Shown: positions 1 through 5,478 of the stretch, piece by piece | Numbering within the stretch: position 1 is the first letter of the stretch | Layout of the letters: each line of letters starts with the position of its first letter | DNA from: DATCJA01 sp050742335 | Lineage (GTDB): Bacteria; Acidobacteriota; Vicinamibacteria; Vicinamibacterales; UBA2999 | Assembly (NCBI GenBank): GCA_050742335.1 | Contig: JBOGIR010000171.1 | Location: 1 to 6,526, forward strand | Reading direction: 5' to 3' | Length of the DNA stretch: 6,526 nt | Notes under the pieces: model-generated | Told to the model about the DNA's origin: nothing | Databases searched by the model: none | Seen by the model: the letters and a program-made list of their open reading frames with translations, nothing else | Translations under genes and position numbers: made by a program

Positions 1-75
1 GGGTTGGGCGGGCTGACCGCAGGCGACGAGGGCGCTGGAGGCGGCCAGAAACAAGCGGCGCGTAACAGGCGACAT
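1..75 (-). CDS. Tat-exported lipoprotein, N-terminal fragment (function unknown)
   Basis: Only the first 25 codons are in the window; the rest lies beyond the left edge. The peptide begins MSPVTRRLFLAASSALVAC. It has a twin-arginine motif (T5-R6-R7-L8-F9-L10), a short hydrophobic stretch and a lipobox (L16-V17-A18-C19), after which the sequence turns to Gly/Gln/Pro. This is the plan of a Tat-dependent lipoprotein signal peptide, so the mature protein is probably folded before export and lipid-anchored at C19. The start is supported by a good Shine-Dalgarno stretch, GGGGTGAGG, directly before ATG. Many secreted enzymes and cofactor-binding proteins carry such leaders, so the product cannot be named. 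It is divergent from the bicupin gene across a 179-bp gap. Confidence 0.72.
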   Translation of the reverse strand, partial: MSPVTRRLFLAASSALVACGQPAQP

Positions 76-147
76 CCTCACCCCTTCTTGCAAATCATTC
101 GCAATTGGCATCATGGGAGGATGTGGGGGAGGCGTCAAGCACGGGAG

Positions 148-236
148 AGGCAGTAGGCAATAGGCGGTAGGCAGTAGTTTGCACTTGGTGAATACGGGCC
201 CACTGCCCACTGCTTACTGCCTACTGCCTACTGCTT
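148..236. repeat. Inverted array of 7-bp repeats (AGGCAGT / ACTGCCT) forming a long hairpin
   Basis: Left arm 148-175 is four tandem heptamers: AGGCAGT, AGGCAAT, AGGCGGT, AGGCAGT. Right arm 202-236 is five tandem heptamers of the complementary type: ACTGCCC, ACTGCTT, ACTGCCT, ACTGCCT, ACTGCTT. The 26 bases between them (176-201) would be the loop. The arms pair over about 28 bp with a few mismatches or G-U pairs. The right arm ends four bases before the AGGAG of the bicupin gene. If transcribed, the hairpin would lie in the 5' leader. It could also be a dispersed non-coding repeat that happens to sit here. Confidence 0.85.
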
Positions 237-240
237 AATC

Positions 241-245
241 AGGAG
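241..245 (+). promoter_or_regulatory. Shine-Dalgarno site of the bicupin gene
   Basis: AGGAG lies nine bases before the ATG at 255. It decides for this start over the second in-frame ATG at 267, which has no comparable site. It follows the heptamer hairpin almost directly, so folding of the hairpin could affect ribosome access. Confidence 0.7.
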
Positions 246-254
246 CGCACAGAA

Positions 255-1085
255 ATGATCAGAGTGATGGACATCGAGAGGAAGACCCGGACCGCGATTC
301 CGGAGGGGCACGTGAGGAACATCCTCGTCCCGTCGGAGGACGGGACCAGGGTTCACGTCGCCGTCAAGGAAGTTGATCCGGGCAGGACATGTCGCGTGGC
401 TCCCGGCGACAAGACGCAGGTCGCGTACATCCTGGAAGGGAAAGACGTCAAGGCCACCCACACGAGGGCACGCACCACTGCCGAACACATGGCTCAGCGA
501 CGCGCCGGGGTCTATGTGGAACCATCAGAGGAAGCCACCGTCACAGCTTCTGGAACGCCGCTGGTGCTTCTGCTCGTCACTGTGCCCAAGCACACGGGCA
601 AGCCGACAGGCGACCAGTCGCCGGCTGGCTATTTCTTCGAAGAGGCGAAGCTCCGGGCGCTGATTGACGAGAAAGGGTTCCGCGAGCGGACGTTCTGGGT
701 CAACAAGGAGACCGGCCTGTCCGGCTCCTGGGACCTGCAGCTTGGCCGCATGCACTACGGCCCGCATGCGTACTCTCCGCGGCACGTCCACCACCGCGCG
801 AAAACCAGTGCCATCACACCGGAGCATTTCTACTTCATCGAAAAGGGCACCGGCGAAGTGAAGCACGACAGCGGCACCGTGTCGGTTGGTCCCGGCAGCC
901 TGGTGCTCATCCCCGCTGGCGAATGGCATCAATTGATCGCCTCCGAGACCGGTTTTGATTACATCGAATTCCAGGCACCCTTCGACTTCGTCACGACCAT
1001 GGATCACGATCCGCTGGGGAAGAATTGGTACATCAAGGGGACCGACGACGGAACGGGAAAGCCCAAGCTCTGGGTCCAGAGCTGA
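255..1085 (+). CDS. Bicupin (two-cupin-domain) protein
   Basis: A 276-residue protein without a signal peptide or membrane segment, so probably cytoplasmic. The C-terminal half is a clear cupin. Motif 1 has H177-x-H179, then E190-H191 before the turn ending G198-T-G200. Motif 2 is G214-SLVLI-P220-A-G222-EW-H225. H177, H179, H225 and E190 or H191 can form a metal site. By alignment to the usual motif, H191 sits where Glu is normally found, and the H179-to-ligand spacing is longer than usual. The N-terminal half (about 30-110) has cupin-like strands but no HxH pair, so it is probably a non-catalytic second domain. Two-cupin proteins include dioxygenases, isomerases and regulators; the substrate cannot be told from this sequence. 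It converges with the MetE-like gene. TGA stop at 1083-1085. Confidence 0.85.
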   Translation: MIRVMDIERKTRTAIPEGHVRNILVPSEDGTRVHVAVKEVDPGRTCRVAPGDKTQVAYILEGKDVKATHTRARTTAEHMAQRRAGVYVEPSEEATVTASGTPLVLLLVTVPKHTGKPTGDQSPAGYFFEEAKLRALIDEKGFRERTFWVNKETGLSGSWDLQLGRMHYGPHAYSPRHVHHRAKTSAITPEHFYFIEKGTGEVKHDSGTVSVGPGSLVLIPAGEWHQLIASETGFDYIEFQAPFDFVTTMDHDPLGKNWYIKGTDDGTGKPKLWVQS

Positions 1086-1089
1086 CGGT

Positions 1090-1113
1090 CGCGCAGGCTA
1101 TGAAGCCTGCGCG
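1090..1113. repeat. Perfect 10-bp hairpin just after the bicupin stop codon
   Basis: CGCGCAGGCT (1090-1099) pairs perfectly with AGCCTGCGCG (1104-1113) around the loop ATGA. It begins five bases after the TGA at 1085. It is strong enough to act as an RNA 3' end, but there is no T-run after it on either strand, so a standard Rho-independent terminator is not shown. It resembles the neighbouring GCTAAAGCC-type palindromes and is best read as part of a compound repeat. Confidence 0.7.
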
Positions 1114-1119
1114 GGGCCG

Positions 1120-1206
1120 GCTAAAGCCTGCACGCTACAGGTGTTCGCATGTAGAGCGCACGCTTTAGCGTGCGCGTGGTCTGCGCGTGGCGCGTGCGCG
1201 TGCGCT
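1120..1206. repeat. Compound palindromic (REP-like) element between convergent genes
   Basis: Arms 1120-1139 (starting GCTAAAGC, ending CTACA) and 1150-1169 (starting TGTAG, ending GCTTTAGC) are inverted copies matching at 17 of 20 positions, with a 10-base loop. The right arm also takes part in a second perfect palindrome: GCGCACGCT (1156-1164) with AGCGTGCGC (1167-1175). A third option pairs AGCGCACGC (1155-1163) with GCGTGCGCT (1198-1206). TGCGCGTGG is repeated directly at 1171-1179 and 1182-1190. The element runs up to the TAG stop of the MetE-like gene (1205-1207). It could mark transcript ends or be a dispersed repeat. Confidence 0.7.
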
Positions 1207-2398
1207 AAACAGCGGCCGCCGCGCCCCACAGTTGCCGGCTGGCGATGCGCGCGCCTTCGACCATCGCTTCGAGCTTCGCCCACATCACCGTCGGATGCAC
1301 GCGCCGGTTCAGCTCCTCCTGGGCAAAGCCGCAGTCGGTGCCGGCAATCAAATTCTCTCTGCCGACACACGAGGCAAAGCGGGTGAGACGCTCGGCAATG
1401 AGCTCCGGATGTTCCACCACGTTCGTGCCGTGGCTGACGACGCCGGGCACGAGAATCTTGTGTGCAGGAAGCTTCACGTCCTGCCACACCGTCCACTCGT
1501 GCTCGTGGCGTGGATTGGCCGCCTCGAGCAGGTAGGCACCTGCGTTGACTTGCAGAATCACATCGACGATTTTCCGGAGCGGCACGTCGGTGGTGTGCGG
1601 TCCCGGCCAGCTGCCCCAGCACACGTGGTACCGAATCCGATCCTGGGGGATCCCGTCGAGCGCGTGATTGAGAATCTCGACGTGGCGCGCCAGCCACCGG
1701 TGGTACTCCTCGAAGGTGGCGGGCGGGACCATGCGATCGTAGGTCACCGCGGCGCGGGCATCGTCAACCTGCAGGAGGAATCCGGCGTCGACGATGGCGC
1801 GGTACTCGGTTCGCAGCGCTTCGGCGAGCGCGACCACCAGATCGTCGTCTGTCCGGTAGTGCTCGTTCCTGCGGTCGGGAATCGCGCTCGAGGGGGCGGC
1901 GACAGGCAGGAACGCTTCATCCACGCCCGCCGCCGTTGCCGCGGCTTTGAGATTGTCGATGTCGCGCTGCAGCTCGAACAGGCCATTGTACTTGATGTCG
2001 CCGACGCACACGGCGTCGAATCGGGTGACGTTCGACCAGTCCCTGCCGTCGCCGCGACCCTCGAGCTCGTTGTAGAACTCGGGAAACCGCGCCCGATCGG
2101 CGCCGCGCGCAAACGGGTTTGCGCCCTTGACCTCGCGCATCTCGAACCCGGTGAGCCGTTTCAGCACGTAGAGCGACCAGCTCGTCGACTTGCCGAACTC
2201 TCCGTCGTTGGGGATGTCGATGCCGGCCTTCACCTGACGCGCCACGACGTCGCGGACCGCGTCTTTCAGCGTCACGTCGAAGGCCCGTTGGTCTATCGAG
2301 TCGCCTCTCTGCCGTGCGCGAGCGAACTCGAGCAGGTGCGGTGGCCGCACAAGGCTTCCCGTGTGCGTTGTGAGGATTCGATCGATGCTGCGTCTCAC
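1205..2398 (-). CDS. Cobalamin-independent methionine synthase (MetE C-terminal domain)-like protein
   Basis: About 397 residues from the GTG at 2398. The fold is that of the C-terminal, catalytic half of MetE (COG0620), also shared by epoxyalkane:coenzyme M transferases and archaeal methionine synthases. Near the start is TTHTGSLVRP, typical of this family's first strand. The zinc ligands are all present: H258-x-C260 (in RYHVCWGSWPGP), E292 (in LLEAANPR) and C356 (in AGTDCGF). QVDDARAA is the expected substrate-pocket segment. The MetE N-terminal half is absent. The protein probably transfers a methyl or alkyl group to or from a thiol bound at zinc; methionine synthesis is possible, but other methyl or alkyl donors are equally open. 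The GTG start is preferred because the in-frame ATG at 2491 would overlap the upstream gene by about 60 bp and adds a tail poor in family features. The SD is weak (GAAGA close to GTG). Confidence 0.85.
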   Translation of the reverse strand: MRRSIDRILTTHTGSLVRPPHLLEFARARQRGDSIDQRAFDVTLKDAVRDVVARQVKAGIDIPNDGEFGKSTSWSLYVLKRLTGFEMREVKGANPFARGADRARFPEFYNELEGRGDGRDWSNVTRFDAVCVGDIKYNGLFELQRDIDNLKAAATAAGVDEAFLPVAAPSSAIPDRRNEHYRTDDDLVVALAEALRTEYRAIVDAGFLLQVDDARAAVTYDRMVPPATFEEYHRWLARHVEILNHALDGIPQDRIRYHVCWGSWPGPHTTDVPLRKIVDVILQVNAGAYLLEAANPRHEHEWTVWQDVKLPAHKILVPGVVSHGTNVVEHPELIAERLTRFASCVGRENLIAGTDCGFAQEELNRRVHPTVMWAKLEAMVEGARIASRQLWGAAAAV

Positions 2399-2429
2399 GG
2401 TCTTCAGAGGTGCCCGGGGAGGAGCAATC

Positions 2430-3179
2430 TTACCGCGGTTCTCGTGTGCGACTCGGCCGTGGTGCTGACGTGCTGATCGCGCGAAAGACAAGAAGGTGTC
2501 CGGCGAGTGCGGCGAGCACCATCACCGCCGGCAGCCAGACGAATGGAGGATACGTCACCCATACATTGAGTCGGTCGTCGCCGAAAAAGCGGAACAATGG
2601 CGTCGAGAGAATCGCAATCGCAACGACGTTGAAAAGCAGGAGGAGCCCGAGCACGTTCCACGCGCCGATCACCCGGCGTCCGGCGCGGCCGGCTGCCACG
2701 AGCCCCGCGACGACGAACGCAGAGACTCCGGTGATGATGTCGAAGTTGCGCCCCGAATAGCTCATCTGCACCGGCATCACACCTCGCTCGTACATTTCGT
2801 GCATTGCGAGCTCCAGCGGCAGGCGGAACCCCTGGAGCGCGATGAGCACCGCAATCGGTAGGCCTGTCGCCAGCCGGGTGCCGTAGCCGCTGAATGCGAT
2901 TGCGCCCGCGAGCGCCGCGATCCCGACGACCAGGTACGCCAGCGGCGGGGGTGTGGCGTTCCACTGCCGGAGTACACCGCTGGCCGCGGCTATCCATGTG
3001 ACACCCATCCAGGCAGCCGCCGCCAACGCGGTGACCGTCAGCGCGCGGCGTCGTCCTGAGGGCGGCTCGTCAAGACGTTTCCACGCCACGTCGACGCACC
3101 AGAGCAGCGCGGCGACGAGGGCGACAGGAATGACGATGAACGTGAGGACGACGGAATCGGTCCGCGAGTAGCCCGCCAT
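2430..3179 (-). CDS. Uncharacterised seven-helix integral membrane protein
   Basis: A 249-residue protein with about seven hydrophobic segments near residues 9-31, 46-67, 80-98, 103-122, 148-165, 171-191 and 212-232, so it resides in the inner membrane. Between helices 4 and 5 is a polar segment, GFRLPLELAMHEMYERG followed by PVQMSYSGRNFDIITG. From memory this resembles conserved hypothetical membrane proteins with a 'GRNFDI' motif; no function is known to me. The last helix is introduced by YPPFVWLPAV. The C-terminus is short and basic (RPSRTREPR). The ATG at 3179 was chosen because the first helix follows at once and the frame upstream runs through palindromic repeats. No clear SD is seen. 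The stop lies 31 bp before the MetE-like start on the same strand, suggesting co-transcription. Confidence 0.75.
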   Translation of the reverse strand: MAGYSRTDSVVLTFIVIPVALVAALLWCVDVAWKRLDEPPSGRRRALTVTALAAAAWMGVTWIAAASGVLRQWNATPPPLAYLVVGIAALAGAIAFSGYGTRLATGLPIAVLIALQGFRLPLELAMHEMYERGVMPVQMSYSGRNFDIITGVSAFVVAGLVAAGRAGRRVIGAWNVLGLLLLFNVVAIAILSTPLFRFFGDDRLNVWVTYPPFVWLPAVMVLAALAGHLLVFRAISTSAPRPSRTREPR

Positions 3180-3225
3180 AGCAACCAGCCAAAAAGCTTG
3201 CCCTTGATATCCCCTGCAGAACCCT

Positions 3226-3324
3226 TGGCTGGTCGCCAGTATCTTTTGGCGCGCTCCGCGCGCTAGGACCGCTATGCGGGGCACGACGAGTACAAAATTC
3301 ACGCAACGAGCCGCATAGCGGTCC
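3226..3324. repeat. Palindromic intergenic element with perfect 14-bp inverted repeat
   Basis: GGACCGCTATGCGG (3266-3279) and CCGCATAGCGGTCC (3311-3324) are exact inverted copies around a 31-base, relatively AT-rich centre. Next to the left arm is a second small hairpin, GCGCGC-TCC-GCGCGC (3249-3263). TGGCTGGT (3226-3233) is the inverse of ACCAGCCA (3184-3191), just before the membrane protein start. The long arm begins ten bases after the slipin stop codon, so it could define the 3' end of the nfeD-slipin mRNA, but no T-run follows it. The sequence differs from the palindromes at 148-236 and 1090-1206. Confidence 0.75.
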
Positions 3325-3334
3325 AATGGGCCGA

Positions 3335-4099
3335 TTACGTGTCGGTTCGCCCGCGCAGCATCCGCATCAATTCGACAGGCAACGGAAAGATGATCGTGGA
3401 ATTCTGTTCCGCGGCAATCTCCGTCAGCGTCTGCAGGTAGCGCAGCGTCATCGCCGCCGGCTCGCGGTCGATCACGCCGGCCGCCTGCGCCAGCTTCTCG
3501 GAGGCGATGAGCTCGCCCTCGGCGTGAATGATCTTCGCGCGTTTTTCGCGCTCGGCCTCCGCCTGACGCGCCATCGCGCGCTGCATGTCCTGCGGCAGAT
3601 CCACGTGCTTCACCTCCACCGCAGACACCTTGATGCCCCATGGATCGGTCCGATTGTCGAGGATGGTCTGCAGCTGCTGGTTGAGTCGCTCGCGCTGTGC
3701 CAGCAGATCGTCGAGCTCCGCCTGCCCGAGCACGCTTCGCAACGTCGTCTGCGCAAGCTGCGACGTCGCGTACATGTAGTTTTCGACTTCCACGACCGCG
3801 CGCCGTGAATCGATCACCCGGAAATAGACGACGGCGTTCACCTTCACCGACACGTTGTCGCGCGTGATGATGTCCTGCGGCGGCACGTCGAGGACAATGG
3901 TCCGGAGGCTGATGCGCACAATCCGATCGATCGGTCTGAACACGAAGATGATGCCCGGACCTTTGGGTTGCGGCAGTAGTTTCCCGAGGCGGAAGATCAC
4001 GCCCCGCTCGTACTCGTTCAGGATCTGGATCGAGCTGATCAGGTAGAAAGCAAGCACCACCACGAGGATCAACATCGGGGAGATCGTCAGGCCTTCCAT
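3335..4099 (-). CDS. Slipin (stomatin/prohibitin, SPFH-domain) membrane protein
   Basis: A 254-residue protein, the usual length for bacterial slipins. Residues 7-24 form one N-terminal membrane segment. The SPFH domain follows (about 25-190), with ILNEYERGVIFRLGK, GPGIIFVFRPIDR, DVPPQDIITRDNVSV, VNAVVYFRV and WGIKVSAVEVKHVDLP, all standard family blocks. Residues 175-205 are a charged, Ala/Glu-rich helix typical of oligomerisation. The C-terminus has the hydrophobic segment STIIFPLPVELM (234-245). In Pyrococcus horikoshii the partner NfeD protease cleaves its stomatin in the corresponding C-terminal region. Slipins form large membrane-associated assemblies thought to organise lipid domains. 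The start is secure: AAGGAG (4107-4112) lies seven bases upstream. The ATG overlaps the nfeD stop by 13 bp, so the two are translated from one mRNA. Confidence 0.93.
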   Translation of the reverse strand: MEGLTISPMLILVVVLAFYLISSIQILNEYERGVIFRLGKLLPQPKGPGIIFVFRPIDRIVRISLRTIVLDVPPQDIITRDNVSVKVNAVVYFRVIDSRRAVVEVENYMYATSQLAQTTLRSVLGQAELDDLLAQRERLNQQLQTILDNRTDPWGIKVSAVEVKHVDLPQDMQRAMARQAEAEREKRAKIIHAEGELIASEKLAQAAGVIDREPAAMTLRYLQTLTEIAAEQNSTIIFPLPVELMRMLRGRTDT

Positions 4100-5433
4100 G
4101 CGTCCTCTCCTTCTTGTGTCGGCGGGGCCGGTTCGACGAGCAGCGTGAGCCCGTTCACTTCAACGACGCGCACCTTGGCACGCGCCGGCAGCGGCTGGTG
4201 GCTGTATGCACTCCAGATTTCGCCGTGCACGTCGATCTGTCCCGGGCTGTCGGCCGCGAGCGGCATTCGCGTCCAGCCTTCCGAGCCAAGGAGCCCTTCG
4301 ACGCCCGTGGTGGGTGGCCGCGCCTGTGCGGTGAGCGCCAGTCGGCCGAGGAACAGCACGATGGCGGCAACGGCGAGAACGGCAGGCACGATGATGCCAA
4401 GACTCACGGTGACGCCAGGCGTTTCACGAGTCATCATGATCGACCCGACGAGCAGACTGACCGTACCCCCAATACCGAGAATGCCGAAGCTCGGAACTTT
4501 CAGCTCGAGGATCAGCAAGCCGATGCCGAACAGAATCAGCAGCAGACCGGTCGTGTTGACGGGCAGAATCTGCAGCGCGAAAAACGCGAGCAGCAGCGAC
4601 AGTCCGCCGACCACGCCTGGAACGATGGCGCCGGGATTCCATAATTCGATCGTGAGCCCCAGCATCCCCAGCGTCAGCAGCAGGTACGCAACCTGCGGGT
4701 GCGCAATCGCACTGAGAAACTGCTGACGTCTCGTCATGTCCACACGAACGACTTCCGCGCTTGTGGTGTCGAGCGTCGTGGTCCGGCCATCGAAGCGCTT
4801 GATCGTTCTGCCGTCCAATTGGCGGAGCACGTCGTCGAGGTTCTGTGCCGTGAAATCGATGATCGGCGGCGACGCCTGCAGCGCTTCGCGATCGGTGAAC
4901 GCGCGGCTCTCCAGCACCGCCTCCGCTGAGAGCGGCACGTTGCGGCCGCGCGCCTCTGCCAGGGAGCGGACGTACGCGGCCGTGTCGGAAGCCGCCTTCT
5001 TGGCCGTTGTTTCGTCCATCTGCTGGCCGGATCCCGAGACCGGGTGGGCGGCGCCGATGTGCGTCCCGGGCGCCATCACTGCAACGTCGGCAGCAATCGT
5101 GATGACGAAGCCGGCCGAGGCGGCGCGGGCTCCCGACGGGCCGACGAACACGACCACCGGCGCACGTGAGGTGATCATCCGCGACACGATGGTTCGGGTG
5201 GAGTCGAGGAGTCCGCCCGGCGTACGAAGGATGAAGACCACCGCCTCCGCGCCGGACGTGTCGGCCTGGTCGATGGTGTCGGTCAGGTATTCAGCGGAGA
5301 CCGGATGGATGATGCCGTCCAGCTCTGCCACGACGACGCGCGGCCGTTCCCCGGAGGACGACTGTGCAAGGCCAACCGCGATCTGGGCGGTAAGGAGGAG
5401 CAACGCGAGCCACACGAGACGTGTGCACGCCAT
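4087..5433 (-). CDS. nfeD: NfeD/STOPP family ClpP-like membrane serine protease
   Basis: A 448-residue, full-length long-form NfeD. Residues 1-23 are a signal peptide (hydrophobic core VWLALLLLTAQIAVGLA). Residues about 32-205 are the ClpP/SppA-type protease domain outside the membrane, with FILRTPGGLLDST (67-79) as the oxyanion-side loop, GARAASAGFVI with probable nucleophile S106, and ETTAKKAASDTAAYVRSLAE with probable catalytic lysine K145 or K146. GTHIGAAHPV precedes the lysine segment as in other members. Five membrane helices follow near 248-265, 268-289, 294-311, 315-334 and 342-364. Residues about 376-436 form the soluble OB-fold NfeD domain (GVEGLLGSEG ... VNGLTLLVEP). It stands directly before slipin with a 13-bp overlap, the conserved arrangement for this pair. 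The ATG at 5433 is chosen because the signal peptide starts there; further upstream the frame runs antisense through the TPR gene. No SD is seen. Confidence 0.93.
   Translation of the reverse strand: MACTRLVWLALLLLTAQIAVGLAQSSSGERPRVVVAELDGIIHPVSAEYLTDTIDQADTSGAEAVVFILRTPGGLLDSTRTIVSRMITSRAPVVVFVGPSGARAASAGFVITIAADVAVMAPGTHIGAAHPVSGSGQQMDETTAKKAASDTAAYVRSLAEARGRNVPLSAEAVLESRAFTDREALQASPPIIDFTAQNLDDVLRQLDGRTIKRFDGRTTTLDTTSAEVVRVDMTRRQQFLSAIAHPQVAYLLLTLGMLGLTIELWNPGAIVPGVVGGLSLLLAFFALQILPVNTTGLLLILFGIGLLILELKVPSFGILGIGGTVSLLVGSIMMTRETPGVTVSLGIIVPAVLAVAAIVLFLGRLALTAQARPPTTGVEGLLGSEGWTRMPLAADSPGQIDVHGEIWSAYSHQPLPARAKVRVVEVNGLTLLVEPAPPTQEGEDAWKA
4107..4112 (-). promoter_or_regulatory. Shine-Dalgarno site of slipin, inside nfeD
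   Basis: On the minus strand AAGGAG lies seven bases before the slipin ATG, within the last codons of nfeD. Its position implies coupled translation of the protease and its partner. Confidence 0.8.
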
Positions 5434-5478
5434 GCCGCGATTGTAACGCGCCCGCCTCTTGTGGCATGTAATGCTTCT
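5434..5478. promoter_or_regulatory. Short divergent promoter region for nfeD and the TPR gene
   Basis: Only 45 bp separate two divergent ATGs. Neither gene has a recognisable SD. On the minus strand TACAAT (plus-strand 5440-5445) ends six bases before the nfeD ATG. On the plus strand TGTAAT (5467-5472) ends six bases before the TPR gene ATG. Both are good matches to a bacterial -10 box at a distance that would place the transcript start at or close to the ATG, giving leaderless or nearly leaderless mRNAs. No convincing -35 box at 17 bp is present on either strand; TTGTAA (5441-5446, plus) and TTACAT (minus) lie 20 bp from their -10 boxes. Confidence 0.45.

Noticed and set aside
76..147. Promoter for the bicupin or the lipoprotein gene
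   Set aside because: TTGCAA (93-98) could be a -35 box, but no acceptable -10 box lies at the right distance on either strand.
1090..1113. Rho-independent terminator for the bicupin gene
   Set aside because: The stem is strong, but no T-run follows on either strand, so it is listed only as a hairpin repeat.
1187..2476. A 429-codon open frame on the plus strand opposite the MetE-like gene
   Set aside because: It is the GC-bias shadow of a gene with clear family motifs on the minus strand. The translation is rich in R, A, V and H without domain features or a start site.
3194..3219. Three restriction-site palindromes in a row (AAGCTT, GATATC, CTGCAG), looking like a cloning polylinker
   Set aside because: The flanking sequence is continuous with native-looking intergenic DNA and no other vector sequence is present. 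Three six-base palindromes in 26 bp can occur by chance in a palindrome-rich gap.
3180..3641. An N-terminal extension of the membrane protein frame into the slipin region
   Set aside because: It would cross the palindromic repeats and overlap slipin in another frame. Its sequence is low-complexity R/A/G, and the first membrane helix begins right after the ATG at 3179.
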